A stretch of 64,000 nt of DNA from an uncultured Lachnoclostridium sp. (lineage in GTDB: Bacteria; Bacillota; Clostridia; Lachnospirales; Lachnospiraceae). Every line of letters starts with the position of its first letter. The first letter of the stretch is position 1. Position numbers and translations under genes: made by a program. Of this stretch, positions 9,662 through 19,001 are shown piece after piece. The stretch spans positions 29,791-93,790 of the forward strand of contig CAMKRZ010000008.1 in the NCBI GenBank assembly GCA_946415315.1. The letters are read 5' to 3'. The notes beneath the pieces are model-generated. The model was not told the origin of the DNA, did no database searches, and worked only from the letters and a program-made list of their open reading frames with translations.

Positions 9662-11440
9662 TTACTTTATAGTCATTGTTACTGTGTTTGAAACCACCTT
9701 GTTCCCGTGAGCATCCTTCACAACGCAGCGCCACTTATATGAGCTTCGCTCAGTCCGTATCTTTGTTTCCAGCACTGATGTTGTTGCACTTGGCGCTTCG
9801 ACATTAATCCATGCACTTTCTCCCGGTTTTTGGTATTGCCACTGATAAGTAAACGGACCTTCACCATCAACTTTAATTGTAAAAGTTACCTCTGTATATT
9901 TCGGACCTGAAACACTCTTGGGCTGTTGTGTAATAACCAACGACTTCGCTGTCGGTGTCGGTGTGTTCGTCGGTGTCGGTGTGTTCGTCGGTGTCGGTGT
10001 GTTCGTCGGCGTCGGCGTGTTCGGTGCTTTCGTCGGCGCATTCGTCGGCGCATTCGTCGGCGTCGGTTTCGGTGTGTTCGTCGGTTTTGGCGTGTTCGTT
10101 GGCATCGGCGTGTTCGTCGGCATCGGCGTGTTCGTCGGCTTATGAGCCGGCGTATCCGTCGGTACCGGCGTGCTTGTCGCCTTTGTTTCCGAATTGGAAT
10201 CGCTATCTTCCGATGACTTTCCGAACAATATGATGCACACAACTATCGCTGCGATTAACAGCGCAATTCCTGCCAGGATCAGCCACAGTTTTTTCCTGCT
10301 CTTCCCTTCCTTAAGCGGTGCGGGAGGTGTTGCAACAACACCGGCTGCAACTTTGTTATTGCTCGCAAGAAGCGCCGCGCGCATCTCACTTGCCGTCGCA
10401 TAACGGTCTTCCCGTTTAAATGCGCATGCTTTCAACACTGCCTGTGCGACGCCGTCCGAAGCATTGCACGGCTTCGGGAACGGTTCTCCCTGCATTCTCA
10501 ACTTCCAGGAATTTTCCCGATCGCTTGGCGTCAAAATTGCCTTATATGGATCCAGGAAAGGCAGGCGGTTATTATTCAGGAAGCGATACAGCATAACACC
10601 GAGGGAATAGATGTCCACACGGGCATCGTATGCCTCACCGTTGAAGACTTCCGGCGCCATATAGTTCGGTGACCCCTTATATGACGCTGCCACGGTATGT
10701 TCGAGTTTACGAGCCACACCGAAGTCCCCCAACTTGAAATCGCCGAACTCATTGATGAAAATGTTCTCCGGTTTGATGTCCCTGTGAATAATGTTCTTCT
10801 TCTCGCAGACTTCCAACGCTTCGCAGATATCGCAGCCAAGTTTGACAGTCTCCGCCTCCGTCATTTTGCGATCGCAAAGATAGGTATTCAGCGGGGTAAG
10901 GAGTTCCATTCGGATATAGATGTCCCAACCGATCCGGTCGGTTCGTTCGACAATCTTGTAATCCTCAATCCCGACAATGTTCTTCGCACTTTTCAGGGTT
11001 TGCAGGATACGGATCTCTCCTGCGAAATCCTGCACGATGTTCTCAAAATACGAGCGCGTGCCTTCTTCACTGAGTCCTTCCGCACGAACAGAATCCAGTT
11101 CTGTTTCATTAGCAGGGATTGAGATCACCTTGATTGCGGAAAATGTCCTGATCCCGAAATCCTCTCGCACCGCACGATAAACCGTTCCATACGAACCACG
11201 TCCGATCGGCTTCCTCTCCAATTTCCACTCCGGCCAGACGGAATCCAACAATTCCGGAGACAGGGAAACCGGATCTGCAGTCGTAGAATGAGCGGAAGTA
11301 TCATTCAATAACTTCTCCACGTTATCTGCTCCTTGAAATGATTCGGACAACATCCGTACAGTTCCCAGGGAATAGCCGCAAAACGGGCAGTTCACTGAGC
11401 GCTCATCACTGATTTCTTTTCCGCAATTCGTACATTTCAT
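9662..11440 (-). CDS. Zinc-ribbon Ser/Thr protein kinase with TM, TPTNTP spacer and Ig-like C-terminal domain
   Basis: [28 protein letters not shown]; kinase motifs; [25 protein letters not shown]-terminal [23 protein letters not shown]...[12 protein letters not shown]. Confidence 0.93.
   Translation of the reverse strand: MKCTNCGKEISDERSVNCPFCGYSLGTVRMLSESFQGADNVEKLLNDTSAHSTTADPVSLSPELLDSVWPEWKLERKPIGRGSYGTVYRAVREDFGIRTFSAIKVISIPANETELDSVRAEGLSEEGTRSYFENIVQDFAGEIRILQTLKSAKNIVGIEDYKIVERTDRIGWDIYIRMELLTPLNTYLCDRKMTEAETVKLGCDICEALEVCEKKNIIHRDIKPENIFINEFGDFKLGDFGVARKLEHTVAASYKGSPNYMAPEVFNGEAYDARVDIYSLGVMLYRFLNNNRLPFLDPYKAILTPSDRENSWKLRMQGEPFPKPCNASDGVAQAVLKACAFKREDRYATASEMRAALLASNNKVAAGVVATPPAPLKEGKSRKKLWLILAGIALLIAAIVVCIILFGKSSEDSDSNSETKATSTPVPTDTPAHKPTNTPMPTNTPMPTNTPKPTNTPKPTPTNAPTNAPTKAPNTPTPTNTPTPTNTPTPTNTPTPTAKSLVITQQPKSVSGPKYTEVTFTIKVDGEGPFTYQWQYQKPGESAWINVEAPSATTSVLETKIRTERSSYKWRCVVKDAHGNKVVSNTVTMTIK
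9950..10150 (-). repeat. Tandem repeat encoding TPTNTP/APTNAP spacer in the kinase
   Basis: Repeated 'gtgttcgtcggtgtcggt' units. Confidence 0.85.
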
Positions 11441-11485
11441 CGTTGATACCTCCTCAACACTCTATCAAAACACTTTCATCCCTCA

Positions 11486-12250
11486 TCAGAAGAACAGGAA
11501 TCTCGGTTTATCCTTCTTTATCTCCAGCAAAATCAATGTGGTATTGTCCCTGCCTCCCTTGGCAAGCGCCTGTTTCAACATTTTCCGAGACGCCTTCTTC
11601 ACGCTTTTCTCGACTGCGATCGCCTGAATCTCCGGTTCGCTCAGCATGTCAGTGACTCCGTCTGAACAGATCAGATAGCGCTCTCCGACCTTACAGCGAA
11701 GCTTTACTATGTACGGCTCTATCACAAATTCTTCTTTGGGAATTCCGAGGCATTGTGACAGCGGCGGCTTCCGTCCATGCGCACAGGGCGCGACATGATC
11801 CTTGGAAATCTGTTCAATGGACTGTCCGCTTATTCGGAAAATTCTGCTGTCGCCCAGGTTGCATACATACAGCCGGTCCCCCTGAAACGCTAACATCGCA
11901 ACCGTTGTTCCCGTGGACTGGAGTTGCTCCTTCTTCGCAAAATCGCAGATTTCCTCATTAGCCGCAATGCAGAAATCATACAACTGGGTCTTCAGATTTC
12001 CCTTCCACTCCGTATGCGATGCACGTTTGGCAGCAAGAAACGATGACTCCTCGCCGCGCTGCTCTCCGCCAAGACCATCAAAAACCCCGAACACGCTGCA
12101 CTTCCTTGCGGAAACTTCGCCCGTCAAAGGATACACCTTCGTGTCCTTTCCGTTATAGCGATACATACGCTCACAGGTGTAATTGTCCTGATTCATTTTC
12201 CGTATTCTGCCGACATGACAGACACATGCATAAGCTATCTTTGTTCCCAT
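11486..12250 (-). CDS. PP2C-family Ser/Thr protein phosphatase (second copy)
   Basis: KMNQDNY, FGVFDGLGGEQRGE, VCNLGDSRIFR, LICSDGVTDML, GGRDNTTLILL. Confidence 0.95.
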   Translation of the reverse strand: MGTKIAYACVCHVGRIRKMNQDNYTCERMYRYNGKDTKVYPLTGEVSARKCSVFGVFDGLGGEQRGEESSFLAAKRASHTEWKGNLKTQLYDFCIAANEEICDFAKKEQLQSTGTTVAMLAFQGDRLYVCNLGDSRIFRISGQSIEQISKDHVAPCAHGRKPPLSQCLGIPKEEFVIEPYIVKLRCKVGERYLICSDGVTDMLSEPEIQAIAVEKSVKKASRKMLKQALAKGGRDNTTLILLEIKKDKPRFLFF

Positions 12251-12305
12251 CCGTTATCCCCAATACCAATCATATTCTGATCAAAACAACAGTTGAAAAC
12301 CAGTC

Positions 12306-13682
12306 TTATTCCACCGACTTCAGCAAGATCACCACATACGAGGTATTGCCCTTTAATCCTTCCGCATAGTCATCTGCTTTTACTGTTTCTCCGTGGATTC
12401 TCTTCGATGGAGAAAATGTGACTTTCTTCACGTTTGAAAAGGACAGCGTTAACTCTGTAGCAGGTACCGAGGAATCGAACGTATTCCTGTAATACTCGGC
12501 AGAGACAAGGACCCAGACTTTTCCGCCGGAAGCTGTCTCGCAACTGCAGGCATAGTACGTGTAGGTACGTGAAATATTCTGGTAAATGCCGTATTCCGGC
12601 ACGATTGAAGTCACGTCAAGATACACCGGTTCCCCTGCCGTCATGCCGATCGCATACTCCACCTCCGGTTTCGGCGTAGGTGTGTTTGTCGCTGTCGGCG
12701 CAGTCGTAGGCGTTGATTTCGTCGAGGACTTTTGGGAATTCCTGCGATCCTTCGAAATAGTAGACAAGACGGAAACAATCACAAAGAAAACCAATACGCC
12801 CAATATGGTGAACAGACAACCTTTTCTGAGCGTTCCGGATTGATTGTTCTGACTGTTCTGAACATTCTGAAAATTCTGAGTGGCCGGTGCTTTCAGTTCC
12901 AGCTGAATCCACTCGCTTTTCAACTGTGCTCCGACAGTCGGCAGGTCTCCGAACTCAATCATCAGAATCTTTGCCATGTAAGCGGCATTTGCTGCTTGTC
13001 CTTTTGCATTATGCAGATTGACAACAGCGTTTCTTACCATCGTGCACAATGTCATTCTCGCATTCGTGCGTTTTTCGGTATCTTCGTACGACGTTCTCAA
13101 ACGGTCGTCAAAGACCTGTACGATCTTCATGTATTGCCGGAGCCCCGTGAGATCACTCGTAACCAACTGCTCTGTCTGCTCACGGATCACGTTCAGTCCG
13201 GCGTTCACTTCTTCATCTGTCATCCCGTTCAGAAATCCGTCCATGGATGTATTATACATGCTGACAGATTGATATATGTAATCAAATTGTTCCTTCGATC
13301 CGGAAGCTTTTTCGATCTTCTCTGCGATGACCGGATTCGTCTTGCGAATGTGCTCCAGCATGTCCTTATCAGGATATTCGCGATACAGGCGGACAGCCAG
13401 TTCAGGATCGCGAGCAATCCTGTCCCAATAACCGTTTTCGACCAGAAACGCCTTCCAACTCCTGTCATTCTCTCCCTTGCTTACTTTTTGTGCAAACATA
13501 GAAAAAAGAAAAGCAAACACAAGACACCCTACACCGAACAGAACCTCCGCTAATTTATCGTCACTGTTACCGAAAATGCAGTTCACAATAAGTGTAACAC
13601 CGATTACCATCGAAACTGACCCCAACACGCTCAACAACGTCGCTGTACTGGAATTCTTATACACCGTCGTGTTCACTCTCAT
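12306..13682 (-). CDS. Membrane protein of unknown function with N-terminal and central TM segments and Thr/Pro spacer; first gene of the kinase island
   Basis: TM stretches near N-terminus and 'GCLFTILGVLVFFVIVSVLS'; TPTTAPTATNTPTPKPE spacer. Confidence 0.8.
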   Translation of the reverse strand: MRVNTTVYKNSSTATLLSVLGSVSMVIGVTLIVNCIFGNSDDKLAEVLFGVGCLVFAFLFSMFAQKVSKGENDRSWKAFLVENGYWDRIARDPELAVRLYREYPDKDMLEHIRKTNPVIAEKIEKASGSKEQFDYIYQSVSMYNTSMDGFLNGMTDEEVNAGLNVIREQTEQLVTSDLTGLRQYMKIVQVFDDRLRTSYEDTEKRTNARMTLCTMVRNAVVNLHNAKGQAANAAYMAKILMIEFGDLPTVGAQLKSEWIQLELKAPATQNFQNVQNSQNNQSGTLRKGCLFTILGVLVFFVIVSVLSTISKDRRNSQKSSTKSTPTTAPTATNTPTPKPEVEYAIGMTAGEPVYLDVTSIVPEYGIYQNISRTYTYYACSCETASGGKVWVLVSAEYYRNTFDSSVPATELTLSFSNVKKVTFSPSKRIHGETVKADDYAEGLKGNTSYVVILLKSVE

Positions 13683-14157
13683 GATGCCGTTCCCCTCTCG
13701 TCTTCTTAAGCAGGACTATTCAACCGGAAAGTTGCCCTTGTCACGGGTTCAGATGCTGTTCGAATAATGCGATTTTTCACATTTTCTTCACATATCTAAA
13801 TTTTATCTAAAACAATTTGCTATGTCAAACATAATATATCTATACATATACAGTATTCTAAAGGTTATTCCGTTTATTATGTCTTTTTTTGCATTATTGT
13901 AATGTTTCTTGGCAATTCCGTTCTCGTCGGTGCCCGCTTTATACAAATACTTATTCCCTTAATGCTTCATCTGTTGATCTTCTCAAACACATCCTCAACA
14001 AATATAAAAGTTTGCAATTACATTCGTCGATTGTCACCTTTATCTTGCTTTTTTTCTGCTGTGCACATATCATAATAACTGTGTTGTACCGAGATCAATC
14101 GGATATCGGATTACTTAAACGAAAAATCAAACACGGACGCGATCGGGAGGTAAAACG

Positions 14158-15243
14158 ATGAAAACTACCAAGATTGTAATTACAGGCGGCCCGTGTGCCG
14201 GAAAATCCACCGCCATGAGCTGGGTGCAGAATGCCTTTACACAGATGGGCTATACCGTGCTTTTCATCCCGGAAACAGCAACGGAACTGATTTCCGGCGG
14301 TGTCGCGCCGTGGACATGCGGGAGCAACCTGGATTTCCAAAAGTGTCAGCTTCGTCTGCAACTTGACAAAGAAGATGTCTTTACGCAGGCTGCGAAAACC
14401 ATGAATGCTTCTAAAGTATTGATCGTCTGCGACCGTGGACTGCTTGATAACAAGGCATACATGAACGATTTTGAGTTTTCACAGGTGCTGGAGTATCTGA
14501 ACAGCAATGAAGTTACGCTTCGGGACAACTACGATGCAGTGTTTCATCTTGTCACAGCGGCAAAAGGCGCCGAAGGATTTTATACAACTGCCAACAACTC
14601 CGCCAGAACAGAGACCATCGAGGAAGCAGCCGCACTCGATGATAAGCTGATCAGCGCTTGGACAGGCCATCCGCACCTCAGAGTAATCGATAATTCTACC
14701 AACTTCGAGGATAAGATGAGGCGACTGATTTCCGAGATTTCGTCCTTCCTCGGAGAACCGGAACCGTACGAGATCGAACGCAAATTCCTGGTCGAGTATC
14801 CGGATGTCCGTTGGCTTTGCTCGATTCCGAACTGTCAGCGGATTGAAATCATACAGACATACCTGAAATCCGGTCCGGACGAGGAAGTGCGTGTACGCCA
14901 GCGCGGTATGGACGGCCACTACATTTACTTTCAGACAACCAAACGTCGGATCAGCGATGTAAAACGCGTGGAGATCGAACGCCGGCTATCGGAGCAGGAA
15001 TACCTGCATCTTCTTATGGATGCCGATACGAATTATCGCCAGATTCGGAAAGACCGCTATTGCCTGACGTTTGACAATCAGTATTTTGAGATCGATATTT
15101 ACCCGTTCTGGACCGATAAAGCTATCGTTGAGATCGAACTGAACGACGAAAACGAAGAGATCCGTTTTCCCGAACAGCTTAAGGTAATCAAAGAGGTTAC
15201 CAAGGATGAATCCTACACAAACAGGGCTTTAGCTCGAATATAA
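14158..15243 (+). CDS. NadR/Ttd14-like P-loop NTPase fused to CYTH-like domain
   Basis: KIVITGGPCAGKST Walker A; CDRGLLDNKAYM; C-terminal PYEIERKFLVEYPD...EVRVRQRG...KRVEIERRLSEQEY CYTH signature. Confidence 0.88.
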   Translation: MKTTKIVITGGPCAGKSTAMSWVQNAFTQMGYTVLFIPETATELISGGVAPWTCGSNLDFQKCQLRLQLDKEDVFTQAAKTMNASKVLIVCDRGLLDNKAYMNDFEFSQVLEYLNSNEVTLRDNYDAVFHLVTAAKGAEGFYTTANNSARTETIEEAAALDDKLISAWTGHPHLRVIDNSTNFEDKMRRLISEISSFLGEPEPYEIERKFLVEYPDVRWLCSIPNCQRIEIIQTYLKSGPDEEVRVRQRGMDGHYIYFQTTKRRISDVKRVEIERRLSEQEYLHLLMDADTNYRQIRKDRYCLTFDNQYFEIDIYPFWTDKAIVEIELNDENEEIRFPEQLKVIKEVTKDESYTNRALARI

Positions 15244-15260
15244 CCGTAAATGCGACACAA

Positions 15261-15298
15261 AAAACAGACCTCCGGGCGTTTTCCCGAAGGTCTGTTTT
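15261..15298. terminator. Bidirectional rho-independent terminator between convergent CYTH gene and galM
   Basis: aaaacagacctccggg / cccgaaggtctgtttt stem. Confidence 0.85.
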
Positions 15299-15362
15299 AA
15301 TACTGATCATTTCAAAATGTCTTGTCCGAACGGACCTGTTGTTGCCTCTTGCGCCAGCCTGC

Positions 15363-16457
15363 TTACTGCTCCTCCTCTTCCTCCACGGAGAACGAGTACA
15401 CCGTGCAATAATCGAAAGCTTCATCCTCACGGAAAATGCAGGTCGGGAAGGTCGGAATGTTGCAGGAGTTCGGATAGAACTGCGTCTCGAAGCAGACACC
15501 GTCGCGCTTCTTGTAGATCACGCCGCCCTTGCCGGGGTTCGGATCCTTCGAGCCGTCGATAAAGTTGCCGCTGTAGAGCTGCATGCCGGGAAGATCGGTG
15601 TAGACTTCCATCTTGCGGCCGCTCTTCGGATCGTAGAGGATTGCCACAAGGTCCATCTCGTCCTCCTCATCGATGTCGAGGTCGAGCACATAGTTGTGGT
15701 CGTAACCGCCGGCAATCTTGAGGCACTCCATGTCCGCGTTGATGTCGCGGCCGATCGGCTTCGGCTCCTGGAAATCCATCGCCGTTCCGGTGATGTCCAT
15801 GATCTCGCCGGTCGGGATCAGAAGCTTGTCGGTAGGCGTGATCTGGTGGCTGTTGATCCAGACTTCCTGGTCAAGCACGGAACCGCTCGCCTGGCCGGCA
15901 AGGTTGAAATACGTGTGGTTGGTCAGGTTGATGACCGTAGCCTTGTCGCAGTCTGCAAAATACTCGATCGCGAGGTCATTGTCGTTCGTGAGCGTGTAGG
16001 TCACGGTGACATTGAGGTTGCCGGGGAATCCCTGCTCGCCGTCCGGCGACAGACGCGAAAGCTCGACGCTCACGCACTCGTCATCCTCGTATGTCTCTGC
16101 CTCGTAGAACACCTTGTTGTAGCCGAGAGGGCCACTGTGAAGGTTGTTCACGCCGTTATCATTTTTCGCAAGCTCGTAGGTCTTGCCGTCGATCGTGAAC
16201 TGTGCTCCGCCGATGCGGTTTGCATGGCGGCCGATGAACGAGCCGTATCCGGGGCCGTTGGTCTCATAGCCCGTCACGTTGTCGTAGCCAAGCGCCACAT
16301 CCTCGAAATTGCCGTTCCGGTCCGGAACGATAATGTTGACGATCACGGCGCCGAAGTCCGACACCGTCACCTTCATGCCGTTCTTGTTCTCCAGCGTATA
16401 CAGGGTGGCTTCTTTTCCATCCTTGGTCTTTCCGAAACTAGATTTGCTGATACCCAT
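15363..16457 (-). CDS. galM: Aldose 1-epimerase
   Basis: GRHANRIGGAQFTIDGKTYEL, NNLHSGPLGYNKV, NLTNHTYFNLAG. Confidence 0.93.
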   Translation of the reverse strand: MGISKSSFGKTKDGKEATLYTLENKNGMKVTVSDFGAVIVNIIVPDRNGNFEDVALGYDNVTGYETNGPGYGSFIGRHANRIGGAQFTIDGKTYELAKNDNGVNNLHSGPLGYNKVFYEAETYEDDECVSVELSRLSPDGEQGFPGNLNVTVTYTLTNDNDLAIEYFADCDKATVINLTNHTYFNLAGQASGSVLDQEVWINSHQITPTDKLLIPTGEIMDITGTAMDFQEPKPIGRDINADMECLKIAGGYDHNYVLDLDIDEEDEMDLVAILYDPKSGRKMEVYTDLPGMQLYSGNFIDGSKDPNPGKGGVIYKKRDGVCFETQFYPNSCNIPTFPTCIFREDEAFDYCTVYSFSVEEEEEQ

Positions 16458-16634
16458 TCTGATATTCTCCTTTTTGTATTTCTGAGCCGCCCGGTACTCC
16501 CTCGCGACTCTTCGCGTCTCCGCATTGGTTTTACTCTTTTGTCAACGCGCACTCGATTTCCGTTGCGCCCCTTCTCTGACATTTTACATCATAGCAAATT
16601 CGCAACGGTTTGTCACGAAAGAATCATCCGAAAC

Positions 16635-16673
16635 AGAAAAAAGCATCGGAAAATGATTTCTTCTCCGATGCTT
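16635..16673 (-). terminator. Rho-independent terminator downstream of hisS
   Basis: aagcatcgga / tccgatgctt stem; T-run on minus strand. Confidence 0.75.
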
Positions 16674-16723
16674 CTCTGAAAAACTCGTCTTTCACTGCGG
16701 ATATTCCGTCAAAACGATTCCTC

Positions 16724-18040
16724 TTATCTCACGGCATCCGCAAGCTCCGCGACCGCAACCGCGCGCTGCTCGCCGGTCGCCATGTCCTTGAGCATCACGG
16801 TTCCCTGTGCCGCCTCATCCTCGCCGATGATGGCCGCGTACGGGACACCGATCTTCGCGGCATACTTCATTTTCTGCTTCATGCCCTTGCTCTGGCAGTA
16901 CACGTCCGCGTTGATGCCCGCCCCGCGGATCGCCGAAGCGGCCGTGAGGGCCGGGCTGAGCTGTTCCGGTCCCATCGGGATCACAAGGCACCGTGCCAGG
17001 CATCCGTTCCCTGCCGGGATCAGTCTGTTCTCCTTAAGCTGGTAGAACAGTCTCGTCAGACCGATACTGATGCCGATGCCCGGAAGCTTCTGGTCCGTGT
17101 AGTACTCGGCTAGGTTGTCATAGCGCCCGCCGGAGCACACGCTGCCCATGCTCGGATAGTCGTTGAGCATCGTCTCAAACACCGTTCCGGTATAGTAATC
17201 GAGGCCTCTCGCGATCGTGAGGTCGATGATGAACGCGCTCTCCTCAACGCCGAACAGGCGAAGGTACGAAACCACCGTCGCCAGTTCCTCCACGCCCTGG
17301 CGGTACAGTTCGTTGTCGATCTCCTGCGCGCGGAGCGCTTCGATAACTTCATCGTTCGTGCCGCGGAACGCAAGGAACGTAAGGATCCTGTCCGCATCCT
17401 CGGTCTTCACGCCGAACTTCTCGAGTTCCTCCGTGACCGCGTCGCGGCCGATCTTCTCCAATTTGTCGATCGTGCGCAAAATGTCCCCGATGATCTCCGC
17501 ATACCCCAGTGCCGAAAAATACCCGTTCAGCACTTTGCGGTTGTTCATGCGGATCGTGAACGCGCCGAACGCAAGCTCCTTAAACACGTTGTAAATGACC
17601 GCCGGCATCTCCGCGTCGTACACGATATCCAGCGAGTCCTGTCCGATCACGTCGATGTCGCACTGGTAAAACTCGCGGAAACGCCCCTTCTGCGGACGCT
17701 CGCCGCGGAACACCTTGCTCATCTGGTAGCGCTTGAACGGGAATGTCAGCTCCCCTGCGTGCTGCGCCACATAGCGAGCCAGCGGCACCGTCAGGTCAAA
17801 GCGCAGAGCGACGTCGTTGTCGCCCTTCATAAAGCGGTAAATCTGCTTCTCGGTCTCGCCGCCCGCCTTCGCCAGCAGCACCTCCGAAAGCTCGATCGTC
17901 GCCGTGTCAAGCGGCAGGAAACCGTAGCGCTCGTACACGCTGCGGATCGTGTCATACATTTTGTTAAATGCGATCTGATCCTCCGGGAGCAGTTCCATGA
18001 ATCCCGGCATGATCTTCGGTTGTACTTTGTTCTTACTCAT
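16724..18040 (-). CDS. hisS: Histidyl-tRNA synthetase; start placed at MSKNKVQ
   Basis: LRFDLTVPLARYVAQH, FRGERPQKGRFREFYQCDIDVIG, GRYDNL, GISIGLTRL; ggagg upstream of ATG at 18040. Confidence 0.93.
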   Translation of the reverse strand: MSKNKVQPKIMPGFMELLPEDQIAFNKMYDTIRSVYERYGFLPLDTATIELSEVLLAKAGGETEKQIYRFMKGDNDVALRFDLTVPLARYVAQHAGELTFPFKRYQMSKVFRGERPQKGRFREFYQCDIDVIGQDSLDIVYDAEMPAVIYNVFKELAFGAFTIRMNNRKVLNGYFSALGYAEIIGDILRTIDKLEKIGRDAVTEELEKFGVKTEDADRILTFLAFRGTNDEVIEALRAQEIDNELYRQGVEELATVVSYLRLFGVEESAFIIDLTIARGLDYYTGTVFETMLNDYPSMGSVCSGGRYDNLAEYYTDQKLPGIGISIGLTRLFYQLKENRLIPAGNGCLARCLVIPMGPEQLSPALTAASAIRGAGINADVYCQSKGMKQKMKYAAKIGVPYAAIIGEDEAAQGTVMLKDMATGEQRAVAVAELADAVR

Positions 18041-18161
18041 ATATCCTCCATACCGCAGTCTCCCACGGTTCTTCGTTGCATTTTCAGACACCGGTCCGGG
18101 GCAATGTCCCGTCACCGGCAACGCGCGTTTCACCCCGCGCCGGGCTTGGGTCGTTCAGTTG

Positions 18162-19001
18162 TTATCCGCGGTCACCCGCGTGCGTCCTTTCATCCGACTC
18201 AGCATTGTCCGCATGGATCTTTTCCCCGGTGCTGTCCGCATGCGCTGCCTGTGAAGCCGATGCTGCGCTGGCCTCCACGAGAGCCGTCTCATCCACCTCG
18301 ATCGTGAGCGCCCGGTCGATCAGCTCTTTCACTGACGCGAACTCCGGTCCGTACACAACCTTCAGGAAGGCGAGAAAGATCCGCATGTCATACTCGCGCA
18401 CATCCTCAATCATCTCGACGATCGCGGTGTCCACGGAAAATGCAGCCCGGTACGTGCGGTTACTCACCAGCGCGGAGAACACGTCGCACACGCGCAGGAT
18501 CCGCGCACCGTACGGGATCTCATCCTCCTCGAGATGGTTCGGATAGCCCGTTCCGTCGCAGTTCTCGTGATGGTTTGCGATGAATGAAATGATCTCCTCG
18601 GAGTACCCGCCCTCTTTGCGAAGAACGTCGATGCCGAGCGTCGGATGCATGCGCACATATTTGGAACGCTCGACCGCCAGGATGTCATCGCGATGGCCGT
18701 AGATGACGTCCGCGAGCTCCAGCTTGCCGATATCGTGCAGCATGCCTGCCACGCCGATCTCCTCGCAAAATGCCTCGTCCTCGCCGAGCGCTCTGGCCAC
18801 CAGTACTGCGAGCCTGCTCACGATCTCGCCGTGGGCATAGAAATCCCGCAGATCCTGCTCGACGGTCAGTCGCGCACCCATGCGTTCGATCAGTTGTCGC
18901 TCACGTTCCAGATTCATGATAGTCTCCGATAGTTTTATCCGCGACAGCTCCGTTCGCGGTACCCCCAGGTTCTCCTGCTCTGTCACTCTTTTATCTATCA
19001 C
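18162..19001 (-). CDS. HD-GYP-like phosphohydrolase
   Basis: LHDIGKLEL and HHENCDGTGYPNHLEEDEIPYGARILRVCDVFSAL; GTG start overlaps hemZ stop. Confidence 0.85.
   Translation of the reverse strand: MIDKRVTEQENLGVPRTELSRIKLSETIMNLERERQLIERMGARLTVEQDLRDFYAHGEIVSRLAVLVARALGEDEAFCEEIGVAGMLHDIGKLELADVIYGHRDDILAVERSKYVRMHPTLGIDVLRKEGGYSEEIISFIANHHENCDGTGYPNHLEEDEIPYGARILRVCDVFSALVSNRTYRAAFSVDTAIVEMIEDVREYDMRIFLAFLKVVYGPEFASVKELIDRALTIEVDETALVEASAASASQAAHADSTGEKIHADNAESDERTHAGDRG

Noticed and set aside
9886-10242. Several overlapping ORFs (Arg- or Gly/Val-rich) in the TPTNTP region
   Set aside because: Alternative-frame translations of a coding tandem repeat inside the kinase gene.
15339-16679. 446-aa plus-strand ORF opposite galM
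   Set aside because: Arg/His/Val-rich translation antisense to a well-supported galM; a composition artefact.
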